64,000 bases of DNA from positions 1 through 64,000 of the forward strand of contig CANDNA010000016.1 in assembly GCA_947385955.1 (NCBI GenBank). Reading direction: 5' to 3'. Of this stretch, positions 25,288-34,031 are shown in pieces. The first letter of the stretch is position 1. Each line of letters starts with the position of its first letter. Both the position numbers and the translations under genes were made by a program. The stretch comes from an uncultured Clostridia bacterium (GTDB lineage: Bacteria; Bacillota; Clostridia; Lachnospirales; Lachnospiraceae). The notes beneath the pieces were generated by a model. It ran no database searches and had not been told where the DNA came from. It saw only the letters and a list, made by a program, of their open reading frames with translations.

Positions 25288-26083
25288 CTGCCTCACCTCC
25301 GCCCTCATCGGCTGTACTCCTGTCTTTCGGCGCCAGGAAGGACTTCAGCTTTTCTTCGATTACGCGGGGGTTTTCTCCTGCCTGAATGGACAGAAGCCCC
25401 TCAATCATAATTTCCTTTGCCTGCATCTCTGTATTGTTGTTTGTCTTTAACTTGCTGGCAATCGGCGTACACACCCAGTTTGCCAGCAGTGATCCATACA
25501 ATGTGGTAATCAGAGCCACCGCCATAGACGGACCGATGGAGGACGGGTCATCCATATTCTGAAGCATCAGAATCAGACCGATCAGGGTACCGATCATACC
25601 CCAGGCAGGACCCATCGTAGCTACATCTTCCCAAAAACTGATATTTGACTTGTGACGGTCATTCATGCTGACCAGTTCCGTTTCCATAATAGCCCTTACA
25701 AGCTCCGGATCCGTACCGTCCACTACCAGTAAAATTCCCTTTTTCAAAAATTCATCTTCCAGATCGCCTGCCGCCTCTTCAAGAGAAAGCAATCCTTCTT
25801 TTCTTGCCACATTAGACAAATCTATAATCTTACGTATAATTGCCGTTACATCAAAAGAAGTAGTCTTGATTGCCAGCGAAAAGCTCTTAAGGCCCCCTAT
25901 GAAATCAGCCATCGTAGTAGAAGCAAGTATTGCTGCAAAGGCGCCGCCGAATGTGATGATAGCGGAAGGGGCATCAAAGAAATACTTAACGCCGCCGACT
26001 CCGGCATTACTGATGATACCGAAAATTACCATGCCGAAGCATAAGATTAAGCCTAATAACGATGCTATATCCAAGTTCTTCAC
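25280..26083 (-). CDS. motA: Flagellar motor stator protein MotA
   Basis: A 267-residue MotA with four membrane spans and a cytoplasmic loop that contacts FliG. Visible family parts are SAIITFGGAFAAILAS, the RKIIDLSNVARKEGLLSLEE loop and WGMIGTLIGLILMLQNMDDP near the third span. The start is a GTG at 26083 with a weak ribosome site; I see no better one. It overlaps the motB start by 8 bases. Confidence 0.95.
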   Translation of the reverse strand: MKNLDIASLLGLILCFGMVIFGIISNAGVGGVKYFFDAPSAIITFGGAFAAILASTTMADFIGGLKSFSLAIKTTSFDVTAIIRKIIDLSNVARKEGLLSLEEAAGDLEDEFLKKGILLVVDGTDPELVRAIMETELVSMNDRHKSNISFWEDVATMGPAWGMIGTLIGLILMLQNMDDPSSIGPSMAVALITTLYGSLLANWVCTPIASKLKTNNNTEMQAKEIMIEGLLSIQAGENPRVIEEKLKSFLAPKDRSTADEGGGEADG

Positions 26084-26098
26084 CTTTCTATTTCTGCG

Positions 26099-26284
26099 CT
26101 AGTCTGCAAAAATATCCTTTCTATACGATTTTACTAAATTTTTCACTTCTTGTCTACTTTCTTTTACAATTATTTTTCTCCCTGTGGTAAACGAAACCAC
26201 AGTATCCGGCGTTTCTTCCACCAGCTCGATCAGGTCACAATTCACCAGTATCTTCTGACCATTCAGCTTTGTCAGCTCTATCAT
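26099..26284 (-). CDS. flbD: FlbD-family small flagellar protein
   Basis: A 61-residue protein of the small FlbD family (MIELTKLNGQKILVNCDLIE, then FTTGRKIIVKESRQEV). It is found between flgE and motA in many Firmicutes and spirochaetes. Its role is not well defined. It is not the Caulobacter regulator of the same name. A GGGGG-type ribosome site lies just upstream. Confidence 0.9.
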   Translation of the reverse strand: MIELTKLNGQKILVNCDLIELVEETPDTVVSFTTGRKIIVKESRQEVKNLVKSYRKDIFAD

Positions 26285-26360
26285 GGTATGCTCCCCCTTC
26301 TATGCATATTCTGCTCCCCTCTTTATGTATATTCATCAGGCCTTCGAAAAAACAGCAAAT

Positions 26361-26397
26361 GACAGGGAACTGTGAAATAGCGCTATCGTTCCCTGTC
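26361..26397. repeat. Nested palindrome between flgE and flbD
   Basis: A perfect 10-base inverted repeat (26361-26370 with 26388-26397) encloses a second perfect palindrome, ATAGCGCTAT (26377-26386). On the minus strand it is followed seven bases later by a T-run. It could be a weak intra-operon terminator, an RNA end that survives decay, or a protein site. It is the only large gap (200 bases) inside the motility operon. Confidence 0.7.
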
Positions 26398-26484
26398 CCG
26401 CTGATTTCTTTATATCTTAGTCATACGCCGGCTTTCGATGCTGTTGTTTTATATAACTACTGTTTACCGCTTATGCTTTCATGC

Positions 26485-28527
26485 TTATCGCTTCAGGTTA
26501 ACCAGTTCTTCCAACAGTGTATCGGATACGGTGATGATACGGCTGTTAGCCTGGAATCCTCTCTGTGTTGTAATCATATGAGTGAACTCCGAAGAAAGAT
26601 CCACATTACTCATTTCCAGTGCTCCTGTCGTCATACTGCCTGCTCCGTCAGCGGTAATATCCACACCGATGCCGTCAAACTCACCGGAGTTCAGAGTCGC
26701 TGAATACAGGTTATCACCTGCTTTTTCCAGACCTGCCGCATTGGCAAATTTGGCAACGGCAATCTGTCCTACCAGCTTGGTCATACCATTATCATACGTT
26801 GCATATATCTCACCATTGTTCTGAATGGAAACACCGGACATATTGCCCAGCTTACGGCCGGAGCCAAGTCCTTTATCCTCTGTACCGGACTGGGAAGTGA
26901 TGGTGGATGCTCCGCCATTATCAAACCAGGTGGTATTGGTCCAGTCCATATTGATGTCAGAGAAGTTGGCAAGGGATTCATTCGTCCCCAGTTTGGTATT
27001 GACACTTGCAGCAAAATCCAGCAAAACATTGTCTGCACCATTGATGGAAACAAATTTACCGGTATCGGTATTGAACACCAGACGGTGACCGTTATAAGTG
27101 GTGCTTGTCGTTACCTGTGCCTGACCGTCCTCAGCTACCACAAAGGTATAGTTATTGTTGTCCTTACTGGTATCCAGGCCATAGGCCTCTTCCCGGCTGA
27201 TCTGTACGGTAAAATTGCCGCCGCTGTAGCTGCCGGTCTCACCATAGGTAAAGGTGGTTTCATGAGTGAAATCCACACTGCCGTCTGCATTCAGGGTAAC
27301 GCTTTTCAGCTCTGCCGCCGGAATATCAAGAACTGCCGCCCAGTCAGCCGGCGTGCTGGCTGCATTCAGGGTAACCGCTGTGCCGTCCGCCTTTTCATAA
27401 TAGTAATGAGCCGGTACGGCATTGCCGGCGGCATCCGTTGTGGCTTCCACAAAAATCAGCTTATGGAGCGTTTCCATATCACTTTTACTCAGTTTCCCCG
27501 CACCGGTCATGGCAACCGCAGGATCCCCCGGCTTAAAGGCGGTACCGTCTGTAATCGTAGGTGTTTCGGTACCGTCTGCCGCAATGGTAACCGGCCTGTA
27601 TTTCAGTCCGCTGATCGCCTTTTCCTTATAATCGGTAAATATTTCTTCCAGTGCCATTTTTCTGGAATAAATATCCTTGCTGCGGTCTGTACCCGGATCG
27701 CGGGTATATACCACATCCGATACCAGCTGTCTCAGCTCTGTGGTGTCAATGATCTGAGAACCGCCAAAAGTAGCAATTTCGCTGATGTCATTTACATTGT
27801 ATACCTCTGTCAGGGATCTTCCGGTAGAATCCTGGATATCTGCCAGTTCCACCATATACTCGCCCTTTGTTGTCGTTTCCTTGATGGCAAACTTGGCCGT
27901 ATAACTGTAACCGAGCGCATCAAAGAAACTCAGGTTCATGGTCTTGCCGGAATCGGTAGCTGCATCCGGCTCATTCTTATCCAGAATACCGTCCACATAC
28001 GCCTCTGTGGTGGCTTCCGGAGGATATGTCATATTGGCAGCGCTCATAATACGCAGTGCCTGCACAGTATCCTTCTTAATTGTCTGAGTGGCTTCGTCCA
28101 CGCCCCAGCCCATTACATTGTATCCGTTGGCTGACATAGCCAGATTGCCTGCCGCATCCACATAGAAGGAACCATCTCTCGTAAAATAGTTACTCTTGCC
28201 GTCGCTTACTACAAAGAAAGCCTCTCCATTGATCTTAATGTCGAAAGGATTGCCTGTGTTCTGCGTTGCACCGCCTGTTGTAATGGCGTTGCTGATGGCT
28301 GCCGACTGTACGCCAAGACCAATCTGCTTGGCATTGACACCGGCACGCCCTGTCAGGGCATTGGGTCCGGATGCTCTTGATGTTGTCTGATACAAAAGTT
28401 CGCTGAAATTGATGGAACTGGATTTGTATGCCGTCGTATTGACATTGGCAATATTATTACCGATTACGTCCATCTTGGTCTGGTGTGTTTTAAGTCCTGC
28501 CACACCAGAAAACATTGATCTCATCAT
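26485..28527 (-). CDS. flgE: Flagellar hook protein FlgE
   Basis: A 680-residue hook protein. The N-terminal D0 helix is standard (SMFSGVAGLKTHQTKMDVIG, then NNIANVNTTAYKSS), as is the C-terminal helix (EMSNVDLSSEFTHMITTQRG). Between them a long variable region (about 200-530) is rich in Thr, Ala, Asp and Gly and makes the protein much longer than the short FlgE of B. subtilis. The variable part would face outside. It follows the flagellar operon protein gene by about 80 bases. Confidence 0.94.
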   Translation of the reverse strand: MMRSMFSGVAGLKTHQTKMDVIGNNIANVNTTAYKSSSINFSELLYQTTSRASGPNALTGRAGVNAKQIGLGVQSAAISNAITTGGATQNTGNPFDIKINGEAFFVVSDGKSNYFTRDGSFYVDAAGNLAMSANGYNVMGWGVDEATQTIKKDTVQALRIMSAANMTYPPEATTEAYVDGILDKNEPDAATDSGKTMNLSFFDALGYSYTAKFAIKETTTKGEYMVELADIQDSTGRSLTEVYNVNDISEIATFGGSQIIDTTELRQLVSDVVYTRDPGTDRSKDIYSRKMALEEIFTDYKEKAISGLKYRPVTIAADGTETPTITDGTAFKPGDPAVAMTGAGKLSKSDMETLHKLIFVEATTDAAGNAVPAHYYYEKADGTAVTLNAASTPADWAAVLDIPAAELKSVTLNADGSVDFTHETTFTYGETGSYSGGNFTVQISREEAYGLDTSKDNNNYTFVVAEDGQAQVTTSTTYNGHRLVFNTDTGKFVSINGADNVLLDFAASVNTKLGTNESLANFSDINMDWTNTTWFDNGGASTITSQSGTEDKGLGSGRKLGNMSGVSIQNNGEIYATYDNGMTKLVGQIAVAKFANAAGLEKAGDNLYSATLNSGEFDGIGVDITADGAGSMTTGALEMSNVDLSSEFTHMITTQRGFQANSRIITVSDTLLEELVNLKR

Positions 28528-28610
28528 AGTGTTATATGACCTCCTACTCTTACCTGGTGTCCGTTTTGTTCCCTCTGTCAGTCAGGAACATCTGCCTCCA
28601 TAAGGTCCGG

Positions 28611-29012
28611 CTACATAATCACGGCACCGTCAATATTCGTAAATATGTTTTCTTCTGTTTCTGCCTGGTCCATTGCTGTCACCACTGTCCGGTTGGGTAC
28701 ATTGACAATAAATGCCAGCTGATCCACGATCACCAGCGATTCTCTGATTCCTTTCGCACCGGCTTTCTGCGTTCCGTCGCTCAGACGACCCATCTGCTCG
28801 TCTGTAAGCCTGATATTTCTGTCTGCCAGCCTGTTCACAGCATGTTTGGAAAACTTAAGCGTCCCTTCCGTCCGGCCCGTCTTTCCTGCCAGAATATCCT
28901 GAAAAGAAGTGCCTTCTGTCTGTGACACGGCTTTGCGGGTACTGTTATTCTGAACCGGGAACTGATTTGGTATCTGCAGTGCGGAAAGATATTGGCTGTC
29001 CTGTATTTTCAC
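28611..29012 (-). CDS. Flagellar operon protein, TIGR02530 family
   Basis: A 133-residue protein of the flagellar operon family found between flgD and flgE in Firmicutes. Motifs are LKFSKHAVNRLADRNIRLTD, KAGAKGIRESLVIVD, VPNRTVVTAMD and the terminal FTNIDGAVIM. It is thought to take part in hook assembly; the exact role is not known. The start is a GTG at 29012 with AGGAG 9 bases ahead. Confidence 0.9.
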   Translation of the reverse strand: MKIQDSQYLSALQIPNQFPVQNNSTRKAVSQTEGTSFQDILAGKTGRTEGTLKFSKHAVNRLADRNIRLTDEQMGRLSDGTQKAGAKGIRESLVIVDQLAFIVNVPNRTVVTAMDQAETEENIFTNIDGAVIM

Positions 29013-29045
29013 TGCGTTCTACTCCTTCCGTCTCAGCTTCGGCTG

Positions 29046-29807
29046 TTATGATTTGCCGTCTGTTCCTTCTGTCTTATCTGTGCCATCCTCTTCTGTCTTG
29101 TCGCCATCCTCTTTGCCGTCTGCCTCTTCCCCTTTGTTCGCCCCTTCCAGCTTTTCATCCAGCTCTTCCTTGGCTTTTTTGAGAAGTTCAATCTGGTTCA
29201 CATAGCCTTCCAGCTTCTTCTTGTTCTCATCAGTCAGGAATGTTTTCTGATAATCTGTCATCTTATCAAAGGTATCTTTCAGCTTCATGACATCTTCTTC
29301 ATGAGAAAGTGTCAGTTTGGCAAGTGCCGGCAGTTTGTTCAGTCCTACGGTCCACTCATATGCCAGATCATATGCTTCTGAATATTCCGGATCGTAAATA
29401 CTCTCCACATCATCCAACGGATAATTTTCTCCGTTTACATTCACATAGGCTTTGCCATTCTGATAAGATACAAAATTCACCTTGCCATGTACATACCCGG
29501 TTGAACCTGTGGCTGAATCCGTGGTTTTGATATAAACCTCTTCCCCTACCAGATTGGATGCTCTCTGCAGATTCATCGCACTGGTCATATTCTGCATTTC
29601 TTCCAGACTGGAGAATGTGGCAAGCTGGGAAATATATTCCGTATTGGAAGTGGGTTCCAACGGGTCCTGATACTTCATCTGTGCTACCAAAAGCTGCAGG
29701 AACGCATCTTTATCCAGATTGCCTCCCGACTTCTCCGTTTCCCTGGAATTTGTCTGCTGTGTCATGTCTACAATTTTTCCGTCTTTTACAGGTGCTACTA
29801 AAGCCAT
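29046..29807 (-). CDS. flgD: Hook assembly protein FlgD
   Basis: A 253-residue FlgD. The N-terminal export and capping part is clear (LDKDAFLQLLVAQMKYQDPL, then QLATFSSLEEMQNM). Residues 90-135 hold a small beta domain. The last 90 residues are helical and then a repetitive acidic tail of Glu, Asp, Gly, Thr and Lys, in place of the usual FlgD Ig-like end. FlgD caps the growing hook. It follows fliK. Confidence 0.9.
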   Translation of the reverse strand: MALVAPVKDGKIVDMTQQTNSRETEKSGGNLDKDAFLQLLVAQMKYQDPLEPTSNTEYISQLATFSSLEEMQNMTSAMNLQRASNLVGEEVYIKTTDSATGSTGYVHGKVNFVSYQNGKAYVNVNGENYPLDDVESIYDPEYSEAYDLAYEWTVGLNKLPALAKLTLSHEEDVMKLKDTFDKMTDYQKTFLTDENKKKLEGYVNQIELLKKAKEELDEKLEGANKGEEADGKEDGDKTEEDGTDKTEGTDGKS

Positions 29808-29822
29808 ATACTCACTCCTTTT

Positions 29823-31232
29823 TTATGCCATATAGTCCACTGTGTTTCCGTTCTGCTCCATCATCTCCGCTGCAATACGTTCTTCCTCCGAAAGTTCCAT
29901 CTCATCCAGTGAAACATCACCGTCTAACTGGATTCTGCGGGTTCCCCGCTTTTTCGGCTCTTCGTACTGAGGATTATCGCCTCCGTTTTCAGCAAAGTTT
30001 CTGTCAAAAGCATGGCTTGCAATGGTCACTTCCACCGCTTCCACCTTCACACCCTGTTCATTGAGATTTTCCTTTAACTGTGCTGCCTGTGCTTCCAGCA
30101 CTGTCTTAACCGCTTCATTCTCTGCCGTGAACTGTGCCGTCACCACACCTTCCCTGGCTGTCAGATGAATCCGCAGTGTACCCAGTGTCTCCGGATGCAG
30201 ACGCAGCTCCAGCTCTGTCATATCAGGCTTTACTTCCGCTTTCATATACTCCGTAACCTGATCCATAACTTCTCTGGCCTGGGCTGCTTCAAACGGGATC
30301 TCCACCTGTTCCACAGCCGGCCCTTCCTGCAGCGTTTCCACGCCGGTCCTGCTCCATCCCTGGAGGAACTGGCTCCCGCTTTCCTGGCCTGTGCCGGTCT
30401 CTTTCTCTCTTCCGGAGTTTCTCTCCTGTGGTCTTATTTCCACAGGCACTGTTTCTTTCGCTTCTCCTGTGTTCTCTGTCGGATGATTCAGATTCACCTG
30501 GCCGGTTTCATCCCCCTCCTGTGTCTCCAAATCCTCTGTCACTGCTTTTTCCCCGGAAACCAAAACCGGAACCCCGGCTTCTTGGCTGACTCCTGTCAGT
30601 TCCACCTCCTGCTTTGTCACATCCGGCTCCATCTGCTGCAGAATATCTGCAAATGCAGCGTCATCCACACCCAGCTCCGCCTGCAGGCCGTCCACAATGT
30701 TCTCCACCGTTTCCGTCAGAGCCTGCACATTCTGATACAGTGTTTCATTGGTCAGAATACTCAGTTCATCGGTCTCTCCGGCCACTGCCATGACAATGTC
30801 CCGCACATGATCCGGCTGCAGCAAATCCATCTGTGTCAGCCCCAGCTCACTCATGATTGTTTCCAGCTCTTCTTCTGTAATTCCCAGCTCTTCTTCTATC
30901 GCATCCTTTACTTCCGAAACAGCCTCTTCTACAGCTTCTTCCGGATTTTCCACAGTTTCCGCCGCGATATCAGCCTGTTCCGTTGTTTTCTCAGCCGTCT
31001 GGTTTCCCGCATCCTTAACGCTGCTCCGGTCAACTTTCACCGGTGTTCTGGCTGCGGCAGTCTGGCTATTCTGCTGGGAACTCTGCATCTGTCCAGCAGT
31101 ATCCTTTGTGGTACGGCTCATGATCTGGGAAAACCCATCTCCCGGCATATTGCCTGCTGCGCCGCCGGATGCGTTTACGCCGACCGTACCCACCAGAATA
31201 CCCGCGGTCTGTGTAATACCTGTTCCTGTCAT
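29823..31232 (-). CDS. fliK: Flagellar hook-length control protein FliK
   Basis: A 469-residue protein. The first 315 residues are low-complexity, rich in Glu, Thr, Gln and Val, as is usual for a FliK ruler region. The C-terminal Flg_hook domain (about 325-425) has ELELRLHPETLGTLRIHLTA and AAQLKENLNEQGVKVEAVEV. FliK measures the hook and triggers the FlhB switch. A long antisense open frame across it is a shadow. Confidence 0.9.
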   Translation of the reverse strand: MTGTGITQTAGILVGTVGVNASGGAAGNMPGDGFSQIMSRTTKDTAGQMQSSQQNSQTAAARTPVKVDRSSVKDAGNQTAEKTTEQADIAAETVENPEEAVEEAVSEVKDAIEEELGITEEELETIMSELGLTQMDLLQPDHVRDIVMAVAGETDELSILTNETLYQNVQALTETVENIVDGLQAELGVDDAAFADILQQMEPDVTKQEVELTGVSQEAGVPVLVSGEKAVTEDLETQEGDETGQVNLNHPTENTGEAKETVPVEIRPQERNSGREKETGTGQESGSQFLQGWSRTGVETLQEGPAVEQVEIPFEAAQAREVMDQVTEYMKAEVKPDMTELELRLHPETLGTLRIHLTAREGVVTAQFTAENEAVKTVLEAQAAQLKENLNEQGVKVEAVEVTIASHAFDRNFAENGGDNPQYEEPKKRGTRRIQLDGDVSLDEMELSEEERIAAEMMEQNGNTVDYMA

Positions 31233-31315
31233 CTGTTTCCTCCTTTCCTGAACTTATTTATTTATCATATACATACAAAGTATATATGTATATATCGGAA
31301 AACCAATGCCGGGAT

Positions 31316-32212
31316 TTAAGAGTCCGGATCCATTATTTTTGTCAGTCTGGCCGCTACTTCCTGATCCATAACTCCCAGTATCTTCCCCCGGTCCCCCGCA
31401 CTCATCGTGCCTAGTATCTTTGCTGCCAGCTCCAGATCATCCTGCATCGCCTCAAAGATAGCTGCCGCTTCCTTGGGCTTCATCTCTGCATAAGCGCTGG
31501 CATATTCCTGTACCTTACTGTCCACCTGTTCCTGTGCTACCACCTGCTTGTAAATCAGTTCCGCTGTAGCCGGATCCATAGATTCAAAGTACTTCATATA
31601 AGCCTCGGCCCCCGGTCCCTTGTCCGAGTACACCACCTCATTATAAAACTCGTTTTTGATATTTTCAAAGGCGATCTGATTGTCTTCAAATGTACGCAGA
31701 CGCTCAATCTCCGCTTCCAGTTCCTGAATCCTCTTTTCCGTATTCGCATTGCCTGACTGGGCGTTTTCCAGTTCCAGTTCCAGACGCTTAATCTGGTCCA
31801 CCGCATCCTTCAGATCCTTATAACCATAATATTCCTCTTCTTCACCGCCGCCTCCTCCCGGCTGCGGCATTTTTTCCGATGGAAGCACCTTATTAATGAC
31901 CGGGACATTGCCCAGAATCGGCCGGAGTACCGTAGAGCCAAAACCGCCCACATCCAGTTTGATTAACAGGCCCAGAATGGCAATCCAGATTACCACGATA
32001 ATAAAAGTTACCATCACAATCGGCGCAGAACTTCCTTCCGATTCCTCATCCAGCTCTTCCTCCTGTGCATCCAGCTCCTTTGCCCGGCGCTTTGCCTCTT
32101 TTTTCTGGGCTTTCTGCTCTGCTTTCAGCCGTTTCTTCTCTTCCTTAAGACTCTTTTTATCTTTAACCTCTCCCGTATTTTCCGTATCCTGAATTGCTTC
32201 TTTTTTTGCCAT
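31316..32212 (-). CDS. MotE-like membrane coiled-coil protein with MgtE-N domain
   Basis: A 298-residue protein. The start is a very charged Lys/Glu/Ala region, then one membrane span (about 66-88), a Gly/Glu run, a coiled coil (about 125-180) and a C-terminal MgtE-N-like domain (about 215-295; KEAAAIFEAMQDDLELAAKI, GILGVMDQEVAARLTKI). This build matches the MotE-type proteins beside fliJ and fliK, which help MotB or related stator parts fold. Its place between fliJ and fliK agrees. Confidence 0.75.
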   Translation of the reverse strand: MAKKEAIQDTENTGEVKDKKSLKEEKKRLKAEQKAQKKEAKRRAKELDAQEEELDEESEGSSAPIVMVTFIIVVIWIAILGLLIKLDVGGFGSTVLRPILGNVPVINKVLPSEKMPQPGGGGGEEEEYYGYKDLKDAVDQIKRLELELENAQSGNANTEKRIQELEAEIERLRTFEDNQIAFENIKNEFYNEVVYSDKGPGAEAYMKYFESMDPATAELIYKQVVAQEQVDSKVQEYASAYAEMKPKEAAAIFEAMQDDLELAAKILGTMSAGDRGKILGVMDQEVAARLTKIMDPDS

Positions 32213-32237
32213 AATTCCTGCCTGCCGCTCCTTATTT

Positions 32238-32711
32238 TCATGCGCTGCCTTCTGCCAGGGCTTCTTCTGCTTTTTTCTGCCCGTAAGTATAGCTGGTCAG
32301 CTCATCAATCTCCCGGCTTTCCCTTGCCTTTTCCTCTTCCATAAATACTGCAAACGCATTTTCTCTCAGCTTTTCCTGAATCTTTCTCTCCTGAATGGAT
32401 TCCTGCAGCTTCTGCCTCTCCTGTTCCACCTTTTTTTCTGCTTTCCTGATCTCGATCCGCTGCGCCGCCATAAACTCATCCATGCGCTCAATGGCTTCTT
32501 TATTTTCCCGGATCTCCCGGATCCGCAGAGAAGCAGTCAGAGAATCTCTGGCAGCATTTTCATAGCCGTCCCTGCGCCTCTGCAAATGTTCCAGCTTCTC
32601 TTCCTCTTCCCTGAGGCGTACCATTGCCATTCCAAAATCCATTCTGGCCTGTTCTTCCAGCTTTTCTTTGATATTCAGAATATTCTGCATCCGGTATACA
32701 AACTTTGACAT
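32238..32711 (-). CDS. fliJ: Flagellar export chaperone FliJ
   Basis: A 157-residue, almost wholly helical charged protein that starts FVYRMQNILNIKEKLEEQAR, the usual FliJ opening. FliJ is a coiled coil that fits in the FliI ring and links it to FlhA during export. Sequence is weakly conserved, so its place right after fliI adds much to the call. Confidence 0.9.
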   Translation of the reverse strand: MSKFVYRMQNILNIKEKLEEQARMDFGMAMVRLREEEEKLEHLQRRRDGYENAARDSLTASLRIREIRENKEAIERMDEFMAAQRIEIRKAEKKVEQERQKLQESIQERKIQEKLRENAFAVFMEEEKARESREIDELTSYTYGQKKAEEALAEGSA

Positions 32712-32718
32712 TTACTTC

Positions 32719-34029
32719 TTATCCTTTATACAGGGCTTCCAGCATGGCAACCGTTTCTTCATAGGTAAACTTGCTGTCCACATCCTGCATCAGAAATGCA
32801 TTGGTGGCATCGATCTTTTCCACTGCATAATCAATATTGGGATTGCTGCCTTTTTTATAGGCGCCAATGTTGATCAGATCCTCTGCTTCGTTATACGTCG
32901 CCAGCACATTTTTCAACTTGCCGGCTGCCTTTTTATGTTCTTTTTCCGTCACCTGGCTCATACACCTGGAAATACTCTGCAAAATATCCACCGCAGGGTA
33001 ATGGTTCTTGTGAGCCAGTTTACGGTTCAGCATAATATGCCCATCCAGAATACTGCGGGCCGTATCCGTAATTGGTTCGTTAAAATCATCACCGTCCACC
33101 AGCACGGTATAAAGCCCGGTAATGGATCCTCTTGCTGCTCTTCCTGCCCGTTCCAGCAGCTTCGGGAGTTCCGAATACACACTGGGCGGATAGCCGCGGG
33201 TCACAGGAGGCTCTCCGGTCGCCAGACCGATCTCCCTCTGTGCCATACAAAAACGGGTCAGGGAATCCATCATAAGAAGCACATCCCTGCCCTGATCTCT
33301 GAAGTACTCTGCAATCGCAGTTGCTGTCTTTGCGGCTTTATTTCTCTCCAATGCAGGTTTATCCGAAGTTGCCACAACAACAACAGACCGGCGCATACCT
33401 TCCTCGCCCAGATCCCGCTCTATAAATTCCCTTACTTCTCTTCCCCGTTCTCCGATCAGTGCGATCACATTGATCTCTGCTTTGGTATTTCTGGCAAACA
33501 TCCCCATCAGCGTGGATTTACCCACTCCGGAACCGGCAAAAATACCGATTCTCTGGCCTGCGCCTACCGTAATCAATCCGTCTACCGCTTTTACTCCCAG
33601 CGGCAGCGGTGTGTCAATGATGGCACGGCTCATGGGATCCGGAGGCGGCGCTTCCACAGGATAGGTAACCGCATCCGGCGGAATGCGTACCTCTCCCGCC
33701 GTAGGTCTGCCCAGGCCGTCCAGGGTTCTGCCTAAAAGGAAATCCCCTACACACACCCGGAGAGATTCCCCTGTGTTCTCCACCAGATTGCCGATGCCGA
33801 TACCCTCTGTATTCTCATAGGGCATCAGCAGTGTCCGGCCATCTTTAAAACCCACAACCTCGGCCATAATCCCCGGCCCTTCCTCTCCTTCCGGATGGAT
33901 AAAACAAATATCAGCCAGTCTGGCATCCGGTCCTGCAGATTCAATGGTCAGGCCCACCACATTCAGCACCTTGCCCAGTTTTCTATAATAAACTTTTTCT
34001 TTTGCCTTTTCATATTTGGATAAATCCAT
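32719..34029 (-). CDS. fliI: Flagellum-specific ATPase FliI
   Basis: A 436-residue export ATPase related to F1 beta subunits. Walker A is at 165-172 (GSGVGKST), then LIGERGREVREFIERDLG, VLLMMDSLTRFCMAQREIG (Walker B) and RGSITGLYTVLVDGDDFNEP. It unloads chaperones and helps feed substrates to the export gate. It follows fliH by two bases. Confidence 0.97.
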   Translation of the reverse strand: MDLSKYEKAKEKVYYRKLGKVLNVVGLTIESAGPDARLADICFIHPEGEEGPGIMAEVVGFKDGRTLLMPYENTEGIGIGNLVENTGESLRVCVGDFLLGRTLDGLGRPTAGEVRIPPDAVTYPVEAPPPDPMSRAIIDTPLPLGVKAVDGLITVGAGQRIGIFAGSGVGKSTLMGMFARNTKAEINVIALIGERGREVREFIERDLGEEGMRRSVVVVATSDKPALERNKAAKTATAIAEYFRDQGRDVLLMMDSLTRFCMAQREIGLATGEPPVTRGYPPSVYSELPKLLERAGRAARGSITGLYTVLVDGDDFNEPITDTARSILDGHIMLNRKLAHKNHYPAVDILQSISRCMSQVTEKEHKKAAGKLKNVLATYNEAEDLINIGAYKKGSNPNIDYAVEKIDATNAFLMQDVDSKFTYEETVAMLEALYKG

Positions 34030-34031
34030 GC

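Noticed and set aside
26400-26460. Sigma-28 type promoter (TAAA-N15-GCCG...) between flgE and flbD
   Set aside because: Only the first four bases of the -10 GCCGATAA match; too weak to annotate.
27085-28134. 349-codon open frame on the plus strand
   Set aside because: It is antisense to flgE, and the product has no recognisable domain or ribosome site.
30165-31319. 384-codon open frame on the plus strand
   Set aside because: It is antisense to fliK, whose low-complexity coding leaves few stops on the other strand. The product is Cys/His/Leu-rich without family similarity.
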